Source: a virus
Length of the DNA: 64,000 nucleotides
Reading direction: 5' to 3' (one strand)
Virus record (IMG/VR): IMGVR_UViG_3300020172_003394
Span: 22,229-86,228 of that record
Part shown: one piece after another, positions 12,282-18,056 of the stretch
Numbering within the stretch: position 1 is the first letter of the stretch
Layout: each line of letters begins with the position of its first letter
Made by a program: the position numbers and the translations under genes
Notes under the pieces: generated by a model
The model's database searches: none
What the model saw: the letters and a program-made list of their open reading frames with translations, nothing else
Told to the model about the DNA's origin: nothing

Positions 12282-12968
12282 ATGAAATACGCAGTATTTT
12301 CAACTTATAGAACAGCCAGTACTTTATTGCATGATATGGTACGAAACCATTTCGACCTTACGGGTTTAGGAGAGTTAACAGGGCAATCACCGTTAGATAT
12401 ACGATTAGATGATGCGTTACGTCATCAATATATCAACGAAAAAATTGCAGAAGATAACTACGTTGTAAAATTATTTTCGTCTGATTTTACACCAAACAAT
12501 TATTGGTTTAATAAAGAAACGTTTGACTGGTCAAGATTTGAAAAAATAATAATCAGTACACGAGCAAACGTAACAAACCAATTAGCAAGTGTGTATTATA
12601 TGAAAGTTTATAATACAGGAGAACAAGAACTATTTCCGATAAATACAACTCCTGAAGCTATAGATTTTTCAAATGAACATTGGATGAAAATTATGGAGTT
12701 TATGAGAAAATCATTACTACGACTTCATAGTATCAAAGATGAGTTATTAACGCAATATCCAACAAAGGTATCGGTGGTACCATCGGAAATTTTCCGTGAT
12801 GAACCATCAGAGTTTTTACCAATAGTAAATTCATTAACTGGTATTAATTTTGTAGAAGCTAATTTAACACCAACAAATTCGTTTGTTACAGGACTAAACT
12901 ACTCCGAAAAATATACTAATTATAATGATTTAAAAGCAATAGTAGATTCGTGGGGAATTCCAAATTAG
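12282..12968 (+). CDS. Sulfotransferase-family protein (Stf0-like)
   Basis: The 228-residue protein has a start-proximal phosphate loop (STYRTASTLL, residues 7-16) and a second motif (IIISTRANVTNQLAS, near residue 90) as in PAPS-dependent sulfotransferases. It differs strongly from the sulfotransferase-like protein at 1177, so the two are not a recent duplication. The likely role is sulfation of a glycan or small molecule; the acceptor is unknown. A promoter for the next RNA unit lies just after its stop. Confidence 0.72.
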   Translation: MKYAVFSTYRTASTLLHDMVRNHFDLTGLGELTGQSPLDIRLDDALRHQYINEKIAEDNYVVKLFSSDFTPNNYWFNKETFDWSRFEKIIISTRANVTNQLASVYYMKVYNTGEQELFPINTTPEAIDFSNEHWMKIMEFMRKSLLRLHSIKDELLTQYPTKVSVVPSEIFRDEPSEFLPIVNSLTGINFVEANLTPTNSFVTGLNYSEKYTNYNDLKAIVDSWGIPN

Positions 12969-12971
12969 GGC

Positions 12972-13000
12972 TTGACATTTGAGTAGAAGTTAGGTATATT
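12972..13000 (+). promoter_or_regulatory. Sigma70-type promoter
   Basis: TTGACA (12972-12977), 17 bases, TATATT (12995-13000). The predicted start near 13006-13008 coincides with the 5' end of the closed RNA structure at 13006, and tRNAs for Glu, Ile and Met follow. Confidence 0.8.
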
Positions 13001-13005
13001 ACTTG

Positions 13006-13114
13006 TGTGGTCAGCAAGAGAGCGGTAACGACTAACAGGTTTCACAGCGATACTCGATATCGCAGACGAGTTATAAGTGCACTTAGGAACTCGTCGGCTG
13101 AGTTGGTGACCACA
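13006..13114 (+). ncRNA. Putative promoter-proximal structured RNA, 109 nt
   Basis: A perfect 8-bp closing stem TGTGGTCA/TGACCACA encloses two strong hairpins: GCGATA/TATCGC (13047-13063) and GACGAGTT/AACTCGTC (13065-13095). The loop of the second contains the palindrome TAAGTGCACTTA. The 5' end falls at the expected start of the TTGACA/TATATT promoter, and tRNA-Glu begins six bases after the 3' end. Tight stems, a dedicated promoter and lack of a credible gene make this the clearest RNA candidate. Family and function are unknown. Confidence 0.65.
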
Positions 13115-13120
13115 CATTAC

Positions 13121-13192
13121 GCCGCTTTCGTCTATCGGTTAGGACATAGCCCTTTCAAGGCTAGAAGGCGGGTTCGATTCCCGCAAGCGGTA
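13121..13192 (+). tRNA. tRNA-Glu (anticodon TTC)
   Basis: Acceptor GCCGCTT/AAGCGGT, D stem GTCT/GGAC, anticodon stem TAGCC/GGCTA with loop CTTTCAA, T arm GCGGG-TTCGATT-CCCGC. Discriminator A; no CCA. Confidence 0.94.
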
Positions 13193-13208
13193 CTACAACA
13201 AAAAATAT

Positions 13209-13282
13209 CCGCCAGTGGCCAAATGGTGAAGGCAGCGGTCTTATATACCGAAGATGTGTAGGTTCAAGTCCTACCTGGCGGA
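13209..13282 (+). tRNA. tRNA-Ile (anticodon TAT)
   Basis: Acceptor CCGCCAG/CTGGCGG pairs fully, anticodon stem (GCGGT/ACCGA, end pair mismatched) with loop CTTATAT, T arm GTAGG-TTCAAGT-CCTAC. TAT reads ATA directly instead of through lysidine-modified CAT, the less common bacterial solution. Confidence 0.9.
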
Positions 13283-13305
13283 CTTGGTTATTGTGGTGGG
13301 TAGTA

Positions 13306-13379
13306 GGGCCGTTAGCTCAGTCGGTTAGAGCACGCGACTCATAATCGTGCGGTCCTGGGTTCAAGTCCCAGACGGCCCA
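13306..13379 (+). tRNA. tRNA with CAT anticodon (Met or Ile2)
   Basis: Acceptor GGGCCGT/ACGGCCC, anticodon stem CGCGA/TCGTG with loop CTCATAA, T arm CTGGG-TTCAAGT-CCCAG. Discriminator A. Second CAT tRNA of the window; the amino acid cannot be fixed without the modification status. Confidence 0.93.
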
Positions 13380-13402
13380 TTTTAAATTAGGAGATACCGT
13401 AA

Positions 13403-13495
13403 ATGCCACATCCAAAAAAGTGCGGAAAGGGTCGTCGTAAGATTGGCTCGAAGAAACGCAACAATCGTTGGAAAAATAGAAAGCGTAAGCATTAA
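13403..13495 (+). CDS. 30-residue highly basic peptide
   Basis: AGGAG lies eight bases upstream of an ATG opening 30 codons. Sixteen residues are Lys, Arg or His (KKCGKGRRKIGSKKR, KNRKRKH), with one Cys and one Trp. The composition is that of a ribosomal microprotein such as bL34 or bL36, though the sequence matches neither by eye. It is analogous to the basic peptide at 9675. RNA binding is the likely activity. Confidence 0.6.
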   Translation: MPHPKKCGKGRRKIGSKKRNNRWKNRKRKH

Positions 13496-13504
13496 TATCT
13501 ATCC

Positions 13505-13710
13505 GAGGCCTTTACCCTACCTTTCACCTCGTTAACAGCCTTCGGGCGAATGGAAAGTCTTTAAAATGATAGGGCGGGGCTGGAGTCGTTATGACCAGAC
13601 ACGTTTGACTAGTTTGGTGTATGGATAAACTAGTAGGCGGTTGGGGAAACTTGACGGAGTTGTGTGTCCGCCTAAATACTTGTAATAAGTGAGTTGATAT
13701 CTCACAACAC
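13505..13710 (+). ncRNA. Putative structured non-coding RNA, about 200 nt
   Basis: No convincing gene lies between the basic peptide at 13403 and tRNA-Gln. Helices can be drawn through it: CTTTC/GAAAG enclosing a CC-TTCG-GG tetraloop hairpin (about 13521-13557), ACTAGTTT/AAACTAGT (13608-13634, perfect 8 bp), AGGCGG/CCGCCT (13635-13673, directly adjoining) and GTGAG/CTCAC (13689-13705). Adjoining perfect stems imply coaxial stacking. The ends are approximate; no known family is recognised. Confidence 0.5.
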
Positions 13711-13719
13711 ATCCCCCAT

Positions 13720-13790
13720 TGCCCCTTCGTCTAACGGCAAGACGCTAGGCTTTGGACCTAGCTATCGTGGTTCGAATCCACGGGGGGCAA
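13720..13790 (+). tRNA. tRNA-Gln (anticodon TTG)
   Basis: Acceptor TGCCCCT/GGGGGCA, D stem GTCT/AGAC, anticodon stem CTAGG/CCTAG with loop CTTTGGA, T arm CGTGG-TTCGAAT-CCACG. Discriminator A; no CCA. Confidence 0.95.
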
Positions 13791-13834
13791 TTGTAGTAAA
13801 TGGTTATTTAATTTTAATTTAATGGAGTATTATA

Positions 13835-14011
13835 ATGTACAAGTTCATTCTTGCAGTAGCAGTAGTTGCGTTGGCCGCATGTGGTTCGGTAAAGACCGAA
13901 GAAGCTTCAACAACGGATAGTACCGCAGTTGCTGCACCAGTATTAGACACCGTAGTAGTTGCGGATTCAACCGTAGTCACCGCACCAGTTGACGGTCCTG
14001 CTCAAAAGTAA
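13835..14011 (+). CDS. 58-residue lipoprotein
   Basis: TGGAG lies nine bases before the ATG. Residues 1-15 form a signal peptide ending in a lipobox (LAAC, Cys16). The mature 43 residues are disordered and rich in Thr, Val, Ala and Asp (TEEASTTDST, VVVADSTVV). It is a very small predicted outer-envelope lipoprotein; entericidin-like toxicity, lysis or exclusion roles are possible but unsupported. Confidence 0.7.
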   Translation: MYKFILAVAVVALAACGSVKTEEASTTDSTAVAAPVLDTVVVADSTVVTAPVDGPAQK

Positions 14012-14023
14012 TCAATAGTATTT

Positions 14024-14094
14024 GCGGTTCTAGTGTAATAGATAGCACGGTAGGCGTCCAGTCTACAAGTCCGGTGCAACTCCGTGGAACCGCT
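14024..14094 (+). tRNA. Aberrant tRNA-Gly-like RNA (anticodon TCC)
   Basis: Acceptor GCGGTTC/GAACCGC and D stem GTGT/GCAC pair, and anticodon stem GTAGG/TCTAC holds loop CGTCCAG. Position 33 is G instead of the near-universal U, the D loop AATAGATA lacks G18G19, and the T loop TGCAACT replaces TTC with TGC on a weak stem. A normal Gly(TCC) exists at 11646. It may be a non-translational Gly tRNA or a decayed gene. Confidence 0.6.
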
Positions 14095-14101
14095 CTAATT
14101 T

Positions 14102-14188
14102 GTAAGAACAATCTCATGCGAGGTGTGGCGCACTCGTTGTGGTGGCGGGAAGAGTAGTATTAACTACTTGAAAGGGATTTGTTCTTAC
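14102..14188 (+). ncRNA. Putative structured non-coding RNA, 87 nt
   Basis: A perfect 10-bp closing stem GTAAGAACAA/TTGTTCTTAC encloses a CGAG/CTCG hairpin (14119-14135) and a GTAGT-ATTA-ACTAC hairpin (14154-14167). TTTTACTTT follows, so it could also end transcription. It lies between the Gly-like tRNA and tRNA-Ser and has no reading frame. Confidence 0.55.
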
Positions 14189-14199
14189 TTTTACTTTCT

Positions 14200-14284
14200 G
14201 GACAGGTGGCAGAGTGGTCTATTGCAACGGTCTTGAAAACCGTCGAGCTGAGAGGCTCCGAGAGTTCGAATCCCTCCCTGTCCG
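14200..14284 (+). tRNA. tRNA-Ser (anticodon TGA)
   Basis: Acceptor GGACAGG/CCTGTCC, anticodon stem ACGGT/ACCGT with loop CTTGAAA, class II variable arm (GAGC/GCTC) and T loop TTCGAAT on a stem with one A-C mismatch. Discriminator G fits Ser. Confidence 0.93.
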
Positions 14285-14299
14285 CTTAACGAGGTTATT

Positions 14300-14500
14300 A
14301 TGATACACGAATTCAAAACACCGTTTGATGTAAAAACCCCGCATGGAGATGGCCGAGCAATCTTATTGATTGATTATGGTATTGATGTAAATACTGTTTG
14401 GGTCGTTAAACTTGACGGTGGAATCGTGAAGCATTACTATTCGGATGATATTCGTATTTACGACAACCCTATGAATGGTAAGGGTTGGAACGTAGAATAA
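14300..14500 (+). CDS. 66-residue protein, unknown
   Basis: GAGG lies six bases before the ATG. The sequence (FDVKTPHGDGRAILLIDYGIDVNTVWVV, split here at the middle) reads as a small beta-barrel of alternating hydrophobic residues, SH3-like in size. It is soluble and acidic. No family is recognised; it lies between tRNA-Ser and tRNA-Thr. Confidence 0.65.
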   Translation: MIHEFKTPFDVKTPHGDGRAILLIDYGIDVNTVWVVKLDGGIVKHYYSDDIRIYDNPMNGKGWNVE

Positions 14501-14509
14501 TAAATATCT

Positions 14510-14581
14510 GCCACAATAGCTCAGCGGTAGAGCACTCGATTTGTAATCGAGCGGTCGTCGGTTCAATCCCGACTTGTGGCT
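14510..14581 (+). tRNA. tRNA-Thr (anticodon TGT)
   Basis: Acceptor GCCACAA/TTGTGGC, anticodon stem CTCGA/TCGAG with loop TTTGTAA, T arm GTCGG-TTCAATC-CCGAC, ordinary class I variable loop. It contrasts with the class II-shaped Thr-anticodon tRNA at 4299. Confidence 0.95.
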
Positions 14582-14606
14582 CTTAAATAAAACCAAACAT
14601 ACTTGA

Positions 14607-14614
14607 TATTTATA
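14607..14614 (+). promoter_or_regulatory. TATTTATA motif
   Basis: TATTTATA stands directly before the terminator at 14616 and 87 bases before hsp20. If it is a promoter, the terminator would attenuate the transcript. Confidence 0.3.
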
Positions 14615-14615
14615 T

Positions 14616-14647
14616 AGGACTCGCACCGCAGTGGTGGAGTCCTTTTT
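14616..14647 (+). terminator. Rho-independent terminator
   Basis: AGGACTC (14616-14622) pairs with GAGTCCT (14637-14643), followed by five T. It ends the tRNA block. A second hairpin, GTGAC-CTCA/TGAG-GTCAC (14651-14672), lies between it and hsp20. Confidence 0.8.
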
Positions 14648-14693
14648 ACCGTGACGCTCAATAGTGAGGTCACATAACATAGGAGGTCATTTT

Positions 14694-15173
14694 ATGACTC
14701 ATTTAGTATTTCGCCCATTCGGGTCAACGGTTTTGAACAATCGGGATAACTTCATCAGCACATTTGATAAGATGTTTGATGAATTTGCCAGAAAAGATTT
14801 CCCTGAGTTTTTCCAACACTTCGGGGCAGAGCCTTTTGGAAAGGCAGCATATCCAAAGGTTAATGTAATTACAAATGACGAGGCTGTAGTTATTGAAGCA
14901 GAACTCGCTGGTTACAAGAAGGATGAAATTGATATTGAGGTCAAGGAAGGGGTCTTGACCATTTCGGGTGGTACATCACAATTGAACGAGCAAACTGATA
15001 AAGTAGTTTATCTTCTACGAGAATTGAAGCGAAGCTCATTCTCTCGATCCTTTAAGCTCGGTGACCAATTGGATGCATCAGAAGTAAATGCAAAGTTTGA
15101 TAATGGGTTACTTACAATCACAATCCAAAAATTGCAAAAGGAGCCAGAGTCGAAAAAGGTTACGATTAAGTAA
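14694..15173 (+). CDS. hsp20: Hsp20 small heat-shock protein
   Basis: The ATG six bases after AGGAGG gives 159 residues. A central alpha-crystallin domain runs from about residue 52 (PKVNVITNDEAVVIEAELAG) to 150, with the hallmark GVLTISG and DNGLLTITI strands. Small heat-shock proteins hold unfolding proteins in oligomers. Phage copies, common in cyanophages, are thought to help virion assembly or protect host enzymes. A hairpin in the 5' leader could give temperature-dependent control, an inference. Confidence 0.93.
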   Translation: MTHLVFRPFGSTVLNNRDNFISTFDKMFDEFARKDFPEFFQHFGAEPFGKAAYPKVNVITNDEAVVIEAELAGYKKDEIDIEVKEGVLTISGGTSQLNEQTDKVVYLLRELKRSSFSRSFKLGDQLDASEVNAKFDNGLLTITIQKLQKEPESKKVTIK

Positions 15174-15196
15174 TAACACTCAACGCAGGAGAGTAT

Positions 15197-15277
15197 ATGT
15201 GCAGTTGTAATAGTGGTGTCTGTACGTGTGGCACCGGATGTACTTGTAGTTGTTGCTTAACCCTCATAGCCGATTAA
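15197..15277 (+). CDS. Metallothionein-like 26-residue peptide
   Basis: AGGAG six bases before the ATG supports translation. Eight of 26 residues are Cys, in the order CxC, CxC, CxCxCC (MCSCNSGVCTCGTGCTCSCC is the whole Cys-rich part). Such CxC density is typical of metallothioneins that bind zinc, copper or cadmium as thiolate clusters. It is shorter than bacterial SmtA-type proteins and lacks their other residues. Metal buffering or a structural role is inference. Confidence 0.6.
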   Translation: MCSCNSGVCTCGTGCTCSCCLTLIAD

Positions 15278-15340
15278 CAGGAGGTGATCTACATCGGTTA
15301 TGTCTGACTCAAAACCCTAAATATTTAGGAGACATTTATA

Positions 15341-15375
15341 AACGGGCCGGTCCTATAAAAGCCGGCCCGTTTTTT
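15341..15375 (+). terminator. Strong rho-independent terminator
   Basis: A 10-bp GC-rich stem AACGGGCCGG/CCGGCCCGTT (15341-15350 with 15362-15371) is followed by a run of T. It separates the hsp20 unit from the membrane protein gene at 15388. Confidence 0.93.
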
Positions 15376-15387
15376 CTTGGAGTATAT

Positions 15388-16467
15388 ATGAGTAAATTTT
15401 TTAATTTCAAAACACTCGTTTCGTTGACAGCACTAACGATTGCAGCAACTGCAGCATTATTTTCAATTACAGGTATTGGAACATTATTTGCTGGTGCGGC
15501 ATTGTCTGCGATGGTAATGGCCGGCGCTTTAGAATTAGGTAAACTGGTAGGTATTTCGTTTTTATATAGATACTGGAAAGAACTTCCATTTACATTAAAA
15601 AGTTATATGTCAATAGCCAGTATCGTATTAATTATTATTACATCGGCGGGCATTTACGGATATCTATCATCCGCATATGCAAAAGTTGCAGCCGACCCGC
15701 TTCGTATGAACGCAGAAGTGCAAATCTTGAATTCGCAAGCGGCAACACTTGATGAAGAAATCAAACGAAAAACTACTCGCTTAGACCAAATTATTACATT
15801 GCGTGGGCAGCAAGAAAATCGTATTGATAGTTTAATCGTGAGAAGTACAACAGGCAATACCACAACAATCCGTAATGCACAAAATCAATTAACAGAATTA
15901 AGCAGAACGGCAACAACCCTCCAACGTGAAATCAATCAATCCTCCGCTCAACGAGACAGTTTAAAAGCTAAAAGTTTGACTACAGACGTTGCAATCACTA
16001 CTAATTCAGATATCGGAACCTTCGTATATATTTCCCGTGCAATCGGAGTGGAACTTGATACCGTAGTTAAATGGTTTATATTAGTCATTGTATTGGTGTT
16101 TGACCCACTTTCTATCTGTCTTGTATTAGCATATAATTTTTTACAGAAGCGTGGTGACGTTGTACAAGAACCTAAAAAATTATCTATTTTTAACGAAGCC
16201 CCACCAGAACCTACCCCCGAGGTGGCGGAGGAAAAGATAATCGTTCCTGAACCAATTGTGCAAGAAGAAACGATGATAAAACGTGAAGAAACGGAACTAG
16301 TTCAACCAGTTGAACCAGAAGAGCCCGTTGTGGAAGAACGTAGAGTAATACCATTTAATAATGGTGATTTTAATGAAGATGACCCATTCCCACAATATAT
16401 GACGAAGGCCGAAACAGAAGAAGTTTTAGAAAATTGGTGGGCAAAAAGAAATGGTCTTAAAAAATAA
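15388..16467 (+). CDS. Membrane protein with periplasmic coiled coil
   Basis: The ATG after TTGGAG gives 359 residues. Two or three membrane helices lie before residue 105, a long polar coiled coil runs from about 110 to 215, a further helix lies near 230-252, and a disordered tail is rich in Pro and Glu. The coil probably faces the periplasm. Related layouts occur in T4-like marine phages as unassigned membrane proteins. Lysis control or membrane remodelling are possible. A strong terminator precedes it and a promoter follows. Confidence 0.7.
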   Translation: MSKFFNFKTLVSLTALTIAATAALFSITGIGTLFAGAALSAMVMAGALELGKLVGISFLYRYWKELPFTLKSYMSIASIVLIIITSAGIYGYLSSAYAKVAADPLRMNAEVQILNSQAATLDEEIKRKTTRLDQIITLRGQQENRIDSLIVRSTTGNTTTIRNAQNQLTELSRTATTLQREINQSSAQRDSLKAKSLTTDVAITTNSDIGTFVYISRAIGVELDTVVKWFILVIVLVFDPLSICLVLAYNFLQKRGDVVQEPKKLSIFNEAPPEPTPEVAEEKIIVPEPIVQEETMIKREETELVQPVEPEEPVVEERRVIPFNNGDFNEDDPFPQYMTKAETEEVLENWWAKRNGLKK

Positions 16468-16482
16468 TATTTAATACGGGAC

Positions 16483-16511
16483 TTGACAAATATAGAAATT
16501 AGTGTTATTAT
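16483..16511 (+). promoter_or_regulatory. Sigma70-type promoter
   Basis: TTGACA (16483-16488), 17 bases, TATTAT (16506-16511), about 25 bases before uvsE. It fits the host-type promoters at 7202, 9809 and 12972 and would start a uvsE, glycosyltransferase and IMPDH-family transcript. Confidence 0.7.
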
Positions 16512-16536
16512 TATACATCTCTAACAAGGGTATAAT

Positions 16537-17433
16537 ATGCCGCATCAAGTCGGTTATTGTTGTATCAATCTTACACTACAAAAAACTCGTAAGATTACTA
16601 CTAATCGCGGTATGATACAGCGCACCTTTTTGGAGCGTGGTGTCAAATATGCGTCAGAACTGGCATTGCAGAACGCCAAAGACTTAGTGGAGATTATCAA
16701 GTGGAACGCACAGAATGGTGTCAAAGTGTTCCGACTATCCTCCGATTTATTTCCGTGGAACTCCAAATACAAACTCGTAGACCTTCCAGACTACGACAAG
16801 ATTAGTCAATATTTACTTGCCGCTGGTGCGATGGCGTATAACACTGGTCAGCGTATCACTGCACATCCTGATCACTTTGTTAAGTTGGGTTCACTCAAAC
16901 CCGAAGTTGTTGACAATGCTATTCACGACCTTGAACATCATTCCGAGGTGTTTGACTTGATGGGGTTGGCGGTGTCACATTACAACTGCCTTAATATCCA
17001 CGTTGGTATGAACTACGACACCGATACGATTGACCGATGGGTTCGTGCATTTGATAGACTTTCTGACAACTGCAAAAAGCGATTGGTGGTCGAGAACGAC
17101 GATAAGGGAAACGCATTCTCTGTTAAGCAGCTCCATCGTGAGATTACTTCTCGTACTGGAGTCCCCTTGACTTTTGACTATTTTCACCATACATTTCATC
17201 AAGATGGAATGTCCTCTACCGATGCCGCGCACCTTGCTGCATCTACGTGGGACACCAAACCACTATTTCATTATAGCGAGTCTAAGAATTTGAACGAGAG
17301 TGTTTCTGGTAATCCACGGGCACACGCTGATTATGTATTTCGTAGTATTGATGACTACGGACTTGATATTGACATTGACTTAGAAGCTAAGGCTAAAGAA
17401 CTTGCATTACTCAAATATCGGGAGTTGTTATGA
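16537..17433 (+). CDS. uvsE: UV damage endonuclease UvsE (UVDE)
   Basis: The 298-residue protein matches UVDE along its length: RLSSDLFPW, HPDHFVKLGS, NIHVG, VVENDD and TFDYFHH are the metal-binding and catalytic blocks of this TIM-barrel nuclease. UVDE nicks DNA 5' of pyrimidine dimers and starts alternative excision repair, useful to a phage in sunlit water. AAGGG precedes the ATG. The last four bases overlap the next gene. Confidence 0.93.
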   Translation: MPHQVGYCCINLTLQKTRKITTNRGMIQRTFLERGVKYASELALQNAKDLVEIIKWNAQNGVKVFRLSSDLFPWNSKYKLVDLPDYDKISQYLLAAGAMAYNTGQRITAHPDHFVKLGSLKPEVVDNAIHDLEHHSEVFDLMGLAVSHYNCLNIHVGMNYDTDTIDRWVRAFDRLSDNCKKRLVVENDDKGNAFSVKQLHREITSRTGVPLTFDYFHHTFHQDGMSSTDAAHLAASTWDTKPLFHYSESKNLNESVSGNPRAHADYVFRSIDDYGLDIDIDLEAKAKELALLKYRELL

Positions 17434-18056
17434 TAAGTTTCGCAATCACAACACACAATGAAGGACACTATATTCAGCACCTACTGGACCAGCTCGTTCC
17501 CCACTGTGAAAAGACAGGGGATGAGATTGTTGTGGTGGATGATCATTCTACAGATTCATTTACCTCACAGATATTATATGGGTATGAAGAGCAGGATAAA
17601 ATTAAATTGTATAGTCATGCACTAAACAACGATTTTGCCGCACATAAAAATTATCTCAATTCTGTGTGTGATGGAGACTATATTTTCCAAGTAGATGCGG
17701 ATGAAAAATTTCACGATAATCTCTTGACTTATTTACATGATATCGTGTATAATAATACTAACGTAGATTTGTTTTTAATTCCTCGTATTAATGTTGTTGC
17801 TGGTTTGACCGACGACGATATGCGTAGATGGGGATGGGTTATAGATGAAAAGGGTTGGGTAATGTTCCCAGACTATCAGACTCGTTTATATAGAAACGTA
17901 GAAAATATTAAGTGGGAAGGAAAGGTGCATGAACGGATTGTAGGATACCAAACACACGCACCACTTCCAGCAGAAGAAGAATGGAGTTTGTATCATATCA
18001 AGGACATCAAGAGACAGCGGGAGCAAAACGCATATTATGACACAATTACACGGTAA
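17430..18056 (+). CDS. GT2-family glycosyltransferase
   Basis: The 208-residue protein opens with the family 2 signature (ISFAITTHNEG), followed by DEIVVVDDHSTD and a DxD site (FQVDADEKF, D89 and D91). It transfers a sugar from a nucleotide donor; the acceptor is unknown. The chain is short for GT2, with only the catalytic domain. It overlaps uvsE by 4 bases and the next gene by 20 bases. Confidence 0.88.
   Translation: MISFAITTHNEGHYIQHLLDQLVPHCEKTGDEIVVVDDHSTDSFTSQILYGYEEQDKIKLYSHALNNDFAAHKNYLNSVCDGDYIFQVDADEKFHDNLLTYLHDIVYNNTNVDLFLIPRINVVAGLTDDDMRRWGWVIDEKGWVMFPDYQTRLYRNVENIKWEGKVHERIVGYQTHAPLPAEEEWSLYHIKDIKRQREQNAYYDTITR

Noticed and set aside
13007-13261. 84-codon frame over the RNA at 13006
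   Set aside because: It overlaps the structured RNA and two tRNAs, starts at the transcript start without a ribosome site, and has no recognisable composition.
15250-15387. Longer start for the membrane protein at 15388
   Set aside because: The extension would cross a strong terminator; the ATG at 15388 has its own ribosome site and precedes a membrane helix.
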